In this document: in pieces, positions 31,763 to 40,669 of the stretch
How positions within the stretch are numbered: the stretch's first letter is position 1
Layout of the letters: each line of letters opens with the position of its first letter
Assembly (NCBI RefSeq): GCF_015350905.1
Contig: NZ_JADKRZ010000001.1
Span: 990,724-1,054,723 of the forward strand
Direction of reading: 5' to 3'
DNA length: 64,000 nt
Source: Curtobacterium sp. VKM Ac-2865
GTDB lineage: Bacteria; Actinomycetota; Actinomycetes; Actinomycetales; Microbacteriaceae
Made by a program: the position numbers and the translations under genes
Notes under the pieces: generated by a model
What the model was told of the DNA's origin: nothing
Databases searched by the model: none
The model's input: the letters and a program-made list of their open reading frames with translations, nothing else

Positions 31763-33781
31763 GTGGCCTATATCGACGATCTGATCTCTCGCATCCCCGA
31801 CGTCAAGCTTCGAGGTCAGATCGCTGATGAGGTGTCGAAGATCCTCGAGCGGACCGATTTTGGTCTGGTTTTCCAGCGGCACCTCCCGGAAGATCTCGAG
31901 GTTCCGGGAGTGCGACCACGTCGGGGTGACGACGTGCGCGTCCGAACCGATCCCTCGAAGCAGAACCACGTCGTCCTCTCCACACGGGCAGGGGTCGCAT
32001 CGATCGTTGCCGTCGATGCCGCGAAGCAGGCTGCCGAGGATGCCGAACCGAACTCGCACCTGTTTGAGGACCTTGTGGTCGTCAAAGACTTCGACACTCC
32101 TATCTACCCCGGGCTCAAGCTGATCCAAGAAGTCACGCGCGGGGGATCGAAGCCGTTCCACATCGTCATGGAGGGCGAGAACTACCACGCCCTCGAAACA
32201 CTCCTCTATACCCATGATCGCACCATCGACGCGATCTACCTGGACCCCCCGTATAACACCGGCGCTGACGAATGGATCTACAACGACCGGTACGTGTCCT
32301 CCGCGGATTCGTACCGACACTCGAAATGGCTCTCGTTCATCGAGCGCCGCCTCATCCACGCAAAGCGACTGCTCAAGCGAACAGGCGTCATCATCGTCGC
32401 GATCGGCGACGATGAGCACCACCGACTACGGATGCTGCTCGACCAGGTCTTCGGGGCCACGAACTTCATTTCGGATGTCGTTTGGAAGGGCGGCCGCAAA
32501 AACGACTCCCGCTACATCTCAAACGGAGCGGACTACATGCTCATCTACGCCAATGACGAAAGCGCACTCGCCGAACTCGGCGTGCGTTGGCGTGAGCCGA
32601 AGCCGGGCCTGGACGCGGCAATGGCGAGTGCTCGACGGATCTGGGAAAAGTCAGACGGCGATCACGCGGCCGCCACCACCGAATGGCGTCGTTGGCTTCG
32701 TGCCTTCAAGCAGTCCGGGGACGCCTCCGATGCCGTCACGCGATTCACCTCACTCGACCACTCCGGTCGACCAATCCGAACCGACGGAAATCTGCGCAGC
32801 CCGAATCCCCGACCCAATTTGCAGTACGATCTTCTTCATCCCGTGACCCAGCGACCCGTCAGGATGCATCCCAACGGGTGGCGCTACTCGCGCGAGACGA
32901 TGACTCAGATGATGGCTCAGGGCCTCATTCATTTCGGCGCCGACGAGACCACCGGCGCAGCTGGAATTGTTTATTTAGACGAGCTCGATCAGCAGGTCGC
33001 TGAGTCGGTGTTTGAGCGGGATCGCAATCCCAGCGGCAAGCGCCTTGTCGAGGTCCTCGGCGAACGGCGCTTCCCGTACCCGAAGGATCACGAAGTGCTG
33101 ATGCGGTGGATTGGGCTCGTCGCTCCCGAGGACGGAGTGATCCTGGACTTCTTCGGCGGGTCAGGGGCAACGACAGAAGCGGTCATGCGGTTGAACGCTC
33201 GAGACGGTGGAACCCGGCAGTCGATCCTCGTGACCAACAACGAACTTTCGGCCACCACGGCTTCCGCGCTGCAATCGGCCGGCCACCTGCCGGGAGACGC
33301 CGAGTGGGAAGCCGAGGGCGTTTTCACCCGTGTAACGCTGCCACGAATTTCGACCGTTGCCACTGGCGTTCGCCCAGACGGGTCCATTTACTCCGAGGGC
33401 TTGGACGAAAATGTGGCGTTCTATCGCCTGACATACGAGGACGAGAACCTCGTTGCGTTGGGACGAAAGTTCGAGGCGATCGCTCCACTCCTTTGGTTAA
33501 AAGCTGGCGGCCAAGGGTCTGTCGTTCGGCGGAAAGCCGACGACGCCTGGTCCCTTCCCGATGACGCTTCGTACGGAATCTTGTTCGACACTGCTCAGGC
33601 GAAGCTATTTGCCGACGCCGTTGCCCGTCGAACACGCCAGGTTAGCCACATATTCATTGTGACGGACTACGAGAGCGCCTTCCAGAGCGCCGTCGGATAT
33701 CTCCCCTTGGAGCAGCGGATCACGACGACCAGGCTCTACGCCGACTATCTCCACTCCTTCGAGATCAACGGGCGGAACTGA
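31763..33781 (+). CDS. mod: Type III restriction-modification DNA methyltransferase (Mod)
   Basis: A 672-residue N6-adenine or N4-cytosine methyltransferase of the beta class: the catalytic Asp-Pro-Pro-Tyr at 161-164 precedes the AdoMet-binding Asp-Phe-Phe-Gly-Gly-Ser-Gly at 462-468. The region between (about 230-400) is the target recognition part. The C-terminal 180 residues have no named motif. It should methylate an asymmetric DNA site and form a complex with the helicase-nuclease encoded 3 bp downstream. Base composition is lower in GC than the neighbours (codons such as TTA and TTT are used freely), which suggests acquisition by transfer. GTG start is supported by the -10 box. Confidence 0.87.
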   Translation: MAYIDDLISRIPDVKLRGQIADEVSKILERTDFGLVFQRHLPEDLEVPGVRPRRGDDVRVRTDPSKQNHVVLSTRAGVASIVAVDAAKQAAEDAEPNSHLFEDLVVVKDFDTPIYPGLKLIQEVTRGGSKPFHIVMEGENYHALETLLYTHDRTIDAIYLDPPYNTGADEWIYNDRYVSSADSYRHSKWLSFIERRLIHAKRLLKRTGVIIVAIGDDEHHRLRMLLDQVFGATNFISDVVWKGGRKNDSRYISNGADYMLIYANDESALAELGVRWREPKPGLDAAMASARRIWEKSDGDHAAATTEWRRWLRAFKQSGDASDAVTRFTSLDHSGRPIRTDGNLRSPNPRPNLQYDLLHPVTQRPVRMHPNGWRYSRETMTQMMAQGLIHFGADETTGAAGIVYLDELDQQVAESVFERDRNPSGKRLVEVLGERRFPYPKDHEVLMRWIGLVAPEDGVILDFFGGSGATTEAVMRLNARDGGTRQSILVTNNELSATTASALQSAGHLPGDAEWEAEGVFTRVTLPRISTVATGVRPDGSIYSEGLDENVAFYRLTYEDENLVALGRKFEAIAPLLWLKAGGQGSVVRRKADDAWSLPDDASYGILFDTAQAKLFADAVARRTRQVSHIFIVTDYESAFQSAVGYLPLEQRITTTRLYADYLHSFEINGRN

Positions 33782-33784
33782 CAC

Positions 33785-36355
33785 ATGAAGTTCCAGCTCC
33801 TTGACTTCCAGCGAGTCGCTGCCGAGACGCTCATCACCGAGATCAAGAAGGCTCAGTCTCGGTACGACAACGATCCCGACCTTCGCACCGCGATCGTGCT
33901 CGAGGCAGCGACCGGTGCCGGGAAGACCGTGATCGCGACGGCTGTTATAGAGCAGCTCATCTTCGGCTCGGACTTTACCGAACCGATCGAGAACACCGTG
34001 ATCCTCTGGGTGACGAACGACCCAAGCCTGAATGCCCAAACCGCGCGCAAGATGCAGGAGGCATCCGAGCGCATCAATGACATCCGCGTCATCGGGCAGG
34101 GCGCGGCGTTCGACGAGGAGTCATTCGAGCCCGGCGTCATCTACTTCCTGAATACGCAGGCGGCTTCGGTGAGCGCCCGGATCGCGAAGAAGTCGGACAC
34201 GCAGGCGTTCACGATTTGGGAAACGATCGCGAACACCGTGGATCGGATCGGCAGCCGGTTCGTCGTGATCGTCGACGAAGCCCACTACGGCGTCGGATCA
34301 AGGGCAGGCGGATCACCAACCGTCATCAATAAGATCGTGAATGGCGACACGCCGATCCCCGTCTTTATAGGTATCTCCGCTACTGCTGAGCGTCTGAACA
34401 AGGCTCTCCTCGCTCAACAGAGCCGCTTCCCACGCGCCGTGAAGGTACCAATTGGAGCCGTTCGCGACTCCGGTTTGGTGAAGGACCGGATAGCGCTCGC
34501 GCCAGCCGCGCATACCGGAGACGTCATTGCCGATACAACATTCGTACGACTGGCCGTGCAGAAGACCCTCGAGTACGAGCGGCGTTGGGCCGACTACGCA
34601 CAGAAGCAGCGCGAGAACCCGGTACGCCCGGCGCTCGTGGTGCAGCTGCCCGACCGAAAGACCGACGATCAGGACTTCAAGACACTGATCCGCACCGTCG
34701 TCGATGCGATCGTCGAGGAGTGGCCGCGCCTCATCACGGCGAATATCGTGCACACGTTCGCCGAGCACACTCCGATAGATCTCGGCTCAAAGCGAGTGGT
34801 GCGCTACATGCCGCCACAGGACATCCAGGATGCGGTCGACGTGCGGGTGGTACTGGCCAAGACCGCCATCACGACGGGATGGGACTGCCCTCGCGCAGAA
34901 GTGCTTGTGTCGTTACGCGCATCATCCGACTACACCCCGATTGCCCAGCTGATCGGCCGCATAGTCCGGCAGCCGCTCGCCCGCAGAATCGCCTCCGACG
35001 AGACGTTGAACCGCGTGCATGCGTACCTTCCCCGATTCGATCGGAAAACTGTGATGACCGTCGTTGGCCAGTTCTCGGGGGCCGAGGCCGCCGGCGCGAC
35101 TTCCGAGATTGTCCGACTCCCGCTCGAATACTCGTCGCCAGACGGCATGACCGATGCTCTAGCCGTCCTCGCGCGGCTGCCCTCTTACGTCGTTCCAGCG
35201 CAAGCCACGACCCCGCAGGTGCGCCGACTCCACGGTCTCGCGAACCTGCTCGACAACGACGGCATCCGGCCGGGTGCTTTCGCTCAGGCCACGAACTACC
35301 TCAACGACCGGCTCGACACCGAAGCCGCGAAGCTCGAAGCGGGCGGGGAGCTCGAAAAGAAGCGCACCGAGGTGTCGAGCGCGTCGATCTTTCAGATCCT
35401 CACCTCGATCGATGGTTCCGTCATCGATGGAGAGCAGACCCTCGTCGGCACACGCCTTGATTCGAAGAATGTCGATGATGTGTTCCGCCGAGCGGCTCGC
35501 CAGCTCAAAGACGGGACAGCCGAGGCTTACTGGGGTTACCTCGTTGATAAGGACCCGGACGAAGATCCCGTAGAAGCGAAGATCACTGTTGCAGCTCTAG
35601 CGTTGACACCGCAGGTCGTCGTCAATATCGATGCGGCTGCAGCGTCGCTCGCCGACGACTGGTTGAAAGCCCACGCGAAGACGATCACGATGCTGCCCGA
35701 AGGCGACCGTGAACGGTACGAGCGGCTGAACGCAGAATCTAAGGAACCTGTTCAGCGGCTTTCGATCGCGACTGAGGGCACGATCGAGGATGCCGTTCCA
35801 ATCACCCGCGACGCTGACCTCGACGACGCCCAACTCTTGCGGAAGATCCACGACCAAGTGGAGAACCGTTGGCCGAAGCACCTCTACCAGGATGCCGAGG
35901 GCTTGTACTGGAAGGCGAGCTCGAACACGGATGGACTAGAGCGCGCAGTCCTCGCAAGCGAACTCAGCGACCCGCAGCTCGCTGCCTGGTACCGGAACCC
36001 GACGGGCGGAGACCGCGCTGTCTGCATCCCTTACCGCGACTCCGGAACCGGCAAGTGGGCACGGCTTTACCCCGACTTTGTGTTCTTCTTCGAAGTGAAG
36101 GGCGAGATTAAGGCTTCGATCGTCGACCCGCACGGCATCCAACTCGAGGACTGGGCTGACAAGCTCCGAGGCTACCTCGATTACGCCGAGCGCCACTCTG
36201 ACGCCTTCCGCGCAATTTTCCCGCTAACGGAGATCGATGGGAAAGAACTCATTCTCGCCATGCACGACGCAAAGACACGCGTGAAGGTACAAAACTTCCT
36301 GAACGCGGGTGAGAGCGTCGAAGCAATTTTTCGGGCGTACGGCATCAATTACTAG
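33785..36355 (+). CDS. res: Type III restriction endonuclease subunit (Res)
   Basis: An 856-residue SF2 helicase-nuclease. Walker A Ala-Thr-Gly-Ala-Gly-Lys-Thr is at 42-48 and the Asp-Glu-Ala-His box at 164-167. A Ser-Ala-Thr motif III follows, and Gln-Leu-Ile-Gly-Arg-Ile-Val-Arg-Gln is the helicase motif VI. The C-terminal nuclease has the PD-(D/E)xK pattern: Pro763-Asp764 and Glu770-Val-Lys772. It would translocate on DNA and cut when two unmethylated sites are met. Length is slightly below the usual 900-1000 residues, but all motifs are present. It is transcribed with mod and shares its atypical composition. Confidence 0.87.
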   Translation: MKFQLLDFQRVAAETLITEIKKAQSRYDNDPDLRTAIVLEAATGAGKTVIATAVIEQLIFGSDFTEPIENTVILWVTNDPSLNAQTARKMQEASERINDIRVIGQGAAFDEESFEPGVIYFLNTQAASVSARIAKKSDTQAFTIWETIANTVDRIGSRFVVIVDEAHYGVGSRAGGSPTVINKIVNGDTPIPVFIGISATAERLNKALLAQQSRFPRAVKVPIGAVRDSGLVKDRIALAPAAHTGDVIADTTFVRLAVQKTLEYERRWADYAQKQRENPVRPALVVQLPDRKTDDQDFKTLIRTVVDAIVEEWPRLITANIVHTFAEHTPIDLGSKRVVRYMPPQDIQDAVDVRVVLAKTAITTGWDCPRAEVLVSLRASSDYTPIAQLIGRIVRQPLARRIASDETLNRVHAYLPRFDRKTVMTVVGQFSGAEAAGATSEIVRLPLEYSSPDGMTDALAVLARLPSYVVPAQATTPQVRRLHGLANLLDNDGIRPGAFAQATNYLNDRLDTEAAKLEAGGELEKKRTEVSSASIFQILTSIDGSVIDGEQTLVGTRLDSKNVDDVFRRAARQLKDGTAEAYWGYLVDKDPDEDPVEAKITVAALALTPQVVVNIDAAAASLADDWLKAHAKTITMLPEGDRERYERLNAESKEPVQRLSIATEGTIEDAVPITRDADLDDAQLLRKIHDQVENRWPKHLYQDAEGLYWKASSNTDGLERAVLASELSDPQLAAWYRNPTGGDRAVCIPYRDSGTGKWARLYPDFVFFFEVKGEIKASIVDPHGIQLEDWADKLRGYLDYAERHSDAFRAIFPLTEIDGKELILAMHDAKTRVKVQNFLNAGESVEAIFRAYGINY

Positions 36356-36433
36356 GTTGCTTGAGCAGGTGTCGGGGTGTAGCACGTTGGAGATTCCGGA
36401 TGGGTGGGTCGTCGGTTAACCCAGCGTGGCGGA

Positions 36434-36450
36434 CCCGAAAACGATTCGGG
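36434..36450. repeat. Small hairpin after res
   Basis: CCCGAA-N5-TTCGGG, a perfect 6-bp inverted repeat about 80 bp after the res stop. It could be a weak terminator. The rest of the 200-bp gap (36356-36556) shows nothing I can name. Confidence 0.3.
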
Positions 36451-36556
36451 CGAATGCCGAGCGGGATCGCTGTCCGGGACGGCCCACTTTGTTGATGCCG
36501 CCGTCGGCTCGCGAAGTCATTGTGGTCCGGCTCAACGTCATTATCCCCTGTGTCGC

Positions 36557-37357
36557 TCAGTGACCTTCGTCATCGAGCTGCTCAGTCACGTTGCCTGCCT
36601 CGGAGTCCACTGCCACCGGCGAAGCCAGCTCGAGACCTGCGAGATGCTTCCGAAGCTTCCTTGCCATCGGAAGGAACGTGGAGAGCGTGAGACCGCCAGA
36701 CAAGACCGCCCCAGCGACGGGAATGGCCTTCGCCAGACCACTCGCGAAGATCTTCTTCGTCATCTGCACCCCGAGCATAGCCGAGACTCGCTTGACGATC
36801 GGGTAGATCAACCCCTTCGTCAGTGCCTTCTGTGGAAGCTGCTTCGCCACCTGTGCAGCGATGAGGGATGCAGTCTTCGTGACACCGCCCTGAGCAATCT
36901 GAACGCCGAGCATGACGCCGACGAACAGCGTGAGGATGCTCTCCGTAGCCTCATCCAGAACCTCGTCATCGTCGAAGAGATCTGGCCAGCTGTGGAGGTA
37001 GGCCAGCTTCTGTGCAATCCGAAGCATGTGTCCGACGTACTGGGCCATGTCAGCGGGTACCGTACCCACCATCGCCAACCCGCCAGGAATGCCTGCCAGC
37101 GCTGACAGGCCGGTCACCTTGGTCGCTTCGTAGGAGATCGAGACATTCGCCGCCTCCTTGATCACGGATGCCGGGATCCCAGCTTCGGCTGGCGTTTCAG
37201 CGATGGCGAGTTCAATCTGGTCCGACGAGCATTGACGGCGAAGCGCCGAACGAAGATACGCAGCTCGGTTGATTCGAACCGCTGGCAGCCGAGCCGCAGC
37301 GTTCAGGATCTGCGAGAAGGTGGTGTTCCCGGTCTGAAGTTCAGTCGACTGCGTCAT
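36557..37357 (-). CDS. EcsC-like membrane-associated protein
   Basis: A 266-residue protein with no signal peptide and several Gly/Ala-rich hydrophobic helices. The segment Leu-Ala-Gly-Ile-Pro-Gly-Gly-Leu-Ala-Met-Val-Gly-Thr-Val-Pro-Ala-Asp, followed by Arg-Ile-Ala-Gln-Lys-Leu-Ala-Tyr, resembles the central part of EcsC-family proteins, whose members often occur in accessory regions. The C-terminal half has a Gly-Val-Met-Leu-Gly-Val helix and an Ala-Gly-Ala-Val-Leu-Ser-Gly-Gly-Leu-Thr helix. The assignment is tentative. Position between the type III system and a NERD-UvrD helicase suggests a role in a defence island, but no activity is shown. Confidence 0.5.
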   Translation of the reverse strand: MTQSTELQTGNTTFSQILNAAARLPAVRINRAAYLRSALRRQCSSDQIELAIAETPAEAGIPASVIKEAANVSISYEATKVTGLSALAGIPGGLAMVGTVPADMAQYVGHMLRIAQKLAYLHSWPDLFDDDEVLDEATESILTLFVGVMLGVQIAQGGVTKTASLIAAQVAKQLPQKALTKGLIYPIVKRVSAMLGVQMTKKIFASGLAKAIPVAGAVLSGGLTLSTFLPMARKLRKHLAGLELASPVAVDSEAGNVTEQLDDEGH

Positions 37358-37610
37358 GGTCCTGAGCGTAACGACAGAAAGACAGCTGCAGGCGACCAGG
37401 TCTGCTTGTCCGACGCATCAGCGGCAAACCGCAATGCGGTGGCGGAACTGATCGGACCCGGCGGATCAAGAGCGTGTATCCGGAGCCAGCGCTCCTGCGC
37501 GGATCTGCACGAATGAGCCCCAGAACGGGTACTGCCGGCCGGCCGTGTTGCGTTGCGAAGATGGTCCACGACCGTGTGCTCGAGCGCGCGTTCGCAGAGG
37601 GGGCACCACC

Positions 37611-39692
37611 ATGACCATCGCCGGCGACTCAGCACGCGTCGAAGCCCGCCGCCAACGAGGCCGAGCAACGGAACTCCGACGCCAAGCGGACGAAGCCGAA
37701 GCCCGCGCCGGCCGCTTCGAGATCGCCCACCGCACCGAGAGTGAGACAGCGAAGGTCCTCGCTCCCCTGGCCGGCATCGGCTACCACCTGCTCGCCGACC
37801 GCCGCTGGCCCGGCAGCCGCACCGCCCAGGTCGACATGGTCGTCGTCGGCACCGCGGGCGTGTTCATCATCGACACCAAGGCCTGGCGCGACGTCGCAGT
37901 CCACGAGGGCCGCATCACCCGCGGTCAAGAGGACGTCACGGACGACATCGCCAACCTCGCTGACCTGGCGTGGAAGACCGAGGCAGCACTGGCGGAGATC
38001 GGCCTCCCGCCGGGCGAGGTCCACGCGGTCGTCGCCCTCGCGGGCCAGAAGAAGGTGCACGCCGAGGTCGCATCGGTCGACATCGTCGGCGTCCACGACC
38101 TCATCGCCCACATCACCAAGCGAGGCAAGCGGCTCTCACCCGTCCGGGTCGACGAACTCCTCGCCGCAGTCCTCGCCCACTTCCCGGTCATCGACGGTGA
38201 GCAGCCAGCGCCGCAGCAGATCGTCGTCCCGGCCGCAGTCCTCCCCCGCGACCCCGAGCCGTTGATCGACCAGGAGGAGCTCCAGGACCACCTCCTCGAC
38301 GCCGTCCTCGACGCCCCGATCGAGGACTGGATGGCCTTCCTCGACCCCGCCCAGGCGAAGCTCGTCCGCCGCAACTTCAACGGCCCGGCCCGCATCCGCG
38401 GTGCCGCCGGCACCGGCAAGACCGTCGTCGGCCTGCACCGCGCCGTCTACCTGGCGCGCGCGACCGGCGGCCGCGTCCTCTTCACCACCTACATCCGCAC
38501 CCTCCCGGCGGTCCTGCGGTCACTGCTCGAACGCCTCGCGCCCGACATGGTCGGCCGCGTCGACTTCGTCAACGTGCACGCCTTCGCCAGCCAGCTCCTG
38601 AAGGAGCGCGGGATCGCGTTCCGCATTGACGGGCTGGAGGCTCAGCGCGCGTTCGCCGACGCCTGGAACGCGATCGGAGCCTCCAGTCCGTTGCGCGCTC
38701 CGCGCTTCACGCGCCGGTACTGGGAGGAGGAGATCGGTCACGTCATCAAGGGGCGCGGGCTGACGCGCTTCGACGAGTACGCCGACCTGGCGCGCGTCGG
38801 GCGGAGGCACGCACTGCCGGTCGAGGTCCGGCAGGCGGTGTGGGACCTGTACGAGACCTACTCGACCAATCTGCGCGAGCGGCGCGTGTGCGACTTCGAG
38901 GACGTGGTCCTGCTCGCCAGGGACGCCGTCCGCGATCAACCGCTCGACCGGTACGACGCCGTCATTGTGGACGAGGCGCAGGACCTGTCGTGCGCGATGG
39001 TCTCGCTGCTGCACGCTCTGGTCGGCGATCGTCCCGACGGCCTCACCCTGATCGGCGACGGCCAGCAGACGATCTACCCGGGTGGGTACACCCTCGGCGA
39101 GGTCGGCATCAGCCTGGCGGGGCGCGGAGTCGTCCTCGACGTCAACCACCGCAACACCGCTGAGATCCTCGACTTCGCCAAGCAGATGGTGGCGGGCGAC
39201 CAGTACGTCGACATCGAGGGCGTCGACGGCGCCGGGGACACGGTCTCCGCGGTCACCCGCTCTGGCCCTGCGCCCGGGGTCCACCGCTTCGCGGACCGCG
39301 CGGCGCACGATGCTGCGCTGCTCGCCCGCGTCGACGAGGTCCTCCGCCTGGTGGGGACCGGCCGCGGTGACATCGGCATCCTCACCGCGACGAACCCACA
39401 GGCCGACAAGGTGGCGGCAGCGCTCGACGCCGCAGGAGTGCCAACCGTCTCGCTGAAGCACTACGCCGGCAAGAGCTCCGACATGGTGCGGGTCGGAACG
39501 ATCAAGCGTGCGAAGGGTCTCGAGTTCAAGCAGGTCCTGCTGCCGCACGTGCCGGCGAAGCTGCTCGCCGATGCTCCGGACACCGAATCCGTGGCCGCCC
39601 GCGAGCGCCGCGAGCTCGACCGCCGCGAGTTGTACGTCGGGATGACCCGGGCGCGTGACGGGTTGTGGGTGGGTGCGCTCGGGCGCGGGTGA
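37611..39692 (+). CDS. NERD nuclease-UvrD-type SF1 helicase
   Basis: A 693-residue fusion. The N-terminal 200 residues are a NERD domain, a PD-(D/E)xK-like nuclease fold with Gln-Val-Asp-Met-Val-Val-Val followed by Phe-Ile-Ile-Asp-Thr-Lys-Ala-Trp. The rest is a UvrD/Rep-like helicase: Walker A GAAGTGKT at 264-271, Asp-Glu-Ala-Gln-Asp from 454, Gly-Asp-Gly-Gln-Gln-Thr-Ile, a shortened accessory region, and Tyr-Val-Gly-Met-Thr-Arg-Ala. It probably processes DNA ends in repair or defence. ATG 37611 has an AGGGGG ribosome binding site. The coding region contains an inverted pair of dispersed-repeat cores at 38635-38685. Composition is that of the host chromosome, unlike mod and res. Confidence 0.82.
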   Translation: MTIAGDSARVEARRQRGRATELRRQADEAEARAGRFEIAHRTESETAKVLAPLAGIGYHLLADRRWPGSRTAQVDMVVVGTAGVFIIDTKAWRDVAVHEGRITRGQEDVTDDIANLADLAWKTEAALAEIGLPPGEVHAVVALAGQKKVHAEVASVDIVGVHDLIAHITKRGKRLSPVRVDELLAAVLAHFPVIDGEQPAPQQIVVPAAVLPRDPEPLIDQEELQDHLLDAVLDAPIEDWMAFLDPAQAKLVRRNFNGPARIRGAAGTGKTVVGLHRAVYLARATGGRVLFTTYIRTLPAVLRSLLERLAPDMVGRVDFVNVHAFASQLLKERGIAFRIDGLEAQRAFADAWNAIGASSPLRAPRFTRRYWEEEIGHVIKGRGLTRFDEYADLARVGRRHALPVEVRQAVWDLYETYSTNLRERRVCDFEDVVLLARDAVRDQPLDRYDAVIVDEAQDLSCAMVSLLHALVGDRPDGLTLIGDGQQTIYPGGYTLGEVGISLAGRGVVLDVNHRNTAEILDFAKQMVAGDQYVDIEGVDGAGDTVSAVTRSGPAPGVHRFADRAAHDAALLARVDEVLRLVGTGRGDIGILTATNPQADKVAAALDAAGVPTVSLKHYAGKSSDMVRVGTIKRAKGLEFKQVLLPHVPAKLLADAPDTESVAARERRELDRRELYVGMTRARDGLWVGALGRG
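38635..38685. repeat. Inverted TGGAGGCTC cores inside the NERD-UvrD gene
   Basis: TGGAGGCTC at 38635-38643 and its exact inverse GAGCCTCCA at 38677-38685 lie 33 bp apart inside the coding region. This is the terminal arrangement of the dispersed intergenic repeat. Confidence 0.45.
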
Positions 39693-39782
39693 GCGTGTCT
39701 GCACACCTCGGCGAGGCGCTGACTCTCCACCGGTCGTCGGCGGCCCATACTGCACGAGCACGCGTCGGGCTAGCGTCACGGG

Positions 39783-40265
39783 ATGCAGCAGTGGGAAGCC
39801 GACGACGCCCGGCGGAAGCACATGGCGCGGTTCCGGCGGCGCGACACTGCACCGGAGCTTGCCCTCCGCAGGGTCCTGCACGCACGGGGCCGGCGGTTCT
39901 TCGTCGACCGGCGCGTCAGCTCACGCACTCGGACGCGGGCTGACCTCGTCATCCCTCGTGCACGGGTAGCAGTCTTCGTGGACGGCTGCTTCTAGCACTT
40001 CTGCGAGGAGCACGCGCATCTGCCGAAGGCCAACGCCGAACTGTGGCGGGCGAAGCTGCTGGCGAACCGGCAGCGAGATGCCCGGCACGACGAGGTGCTC
40101 CGCGCTGAGGGGTGGAAGGTCGTCCGCGTGTGGGAGCACGAGGACCCGGTTCAGGCCGCTGACCTAGTGGAGCGTGAGCTCGTGCTCTGGGCTCAGGTCG
40201 TTGGAAGTGGACGAGCATCGAGCACGACGACTCGTCCGATGGACCTCACGACGACGCCAGCGTGA
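39783..40265 (+). pseudogene. vsr: Very-short-patch repair endonuclease, broken by an amber codon
   Basis: The frame from ATG 39783 encodes a nearly complete Vsr endonuclease of about 160 codons: Met-Ala-Arg-Phe-Arg-Arg-Arg-Asp-Thr-Ala-Pro-Glu, Arg-Ala-Asp-Leu-Val-Ile-Pro with the catalytic Asp, Val-Phe-Val-Asp-Gly-Cys-Phe, and after the break Pro-Lys-Ala-Asn-Ala-Glu-Leu-Trp and Val-Val-Arg-Val-Trp-Glu-His-Glu-Asp-Pro. A single TAG at 39993-39995 stands where the family has the DNA-intercalating Trp of Phe-Trp-His. TGG to TAG is one base change. No other lesion is seen, so inactivation is recent. Vsr nicks T:G mismatches made by deamination at cytosine methylation sites; no cytosine methyltransferase remains beside it here. 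Confidence 0.85.
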
Positions 40266-40310
40266 GGCCGACTTGCTCCAGACCGCGCCGCAGTCGGGTC
40301 CGATGCCGCG

Positions 40311-40590
40311 TCACTCCTCGTGGTCGTCGAGCGATCCCGCTGCACACGGTGAGGTCACGCGGATCACCACCGTCGTGTTGCTGACCCGGCGCGGCGCTGG
40401 CCGCCTGGTCTTTGTCCGCTGTCGCCGAGCACACGATGCCGCCCTTCTCCCTGAAGTCTGTTGTCGACGCGGAGACGGTCAGTCCTTCGGACTCCCAGAA
40501 CCGCTGGAACGCCGTAGCGATTTGCTTCGCGCCGAGAACACTCTCGCTGGGATCGACAGAGCTCCGCGTACTCCTTCGTTCTGATCGCAT
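40311..40590 (-). pseudogene. Lipoprotein-array remnant, truncated and frameshifted
   Basis: On the minus strand a segment reads Phe-Gln-Arg-Phe-Trp-Glu-Ser-Glu-Gly-Leu-Thr-Val, then Gly-Gly-Ile-Val-Cys-Ser-Ala. After a one-base frame change in a GC-rich tract near 40390 it continues Val-Ser-Asn-Thr-Thr-Val-Val-Ile-Arg-Val-Thr-Ser-Pro-Cys and a stop at 40311. This is the C-terminal half of the array lipoproteins seen at 24.7-28.0 kb. The signal peptide and the first half are missing. It occupies most of the 400-bp gap before the second lipoprotein array. Confidence 0.55.
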
Positions 40591-40669
40591 GGGTGATGTT
40601 TCTCCCTCGCCTGTTAGCGTGACCGAGGGTCGTCGGAGGGGCTGACGACCTGAACCACCAAGGGGGATC

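Noticed and set aside
31369..31827. A plus-strand frame with Pro-Leu-Gln repeats through the 9-bp tandem repeat
   Set aside because: It crosses the repeat, the TMEM175 remnant and the mod start in a different frame; it is not a plausible gene.
36404..37105. A 233-codon plus-strand frame opposite the EcsC-like gene
   Set aside because: His/Arg/Cys-rich product without domain; the minus-strand frame has coherent membrane helices.
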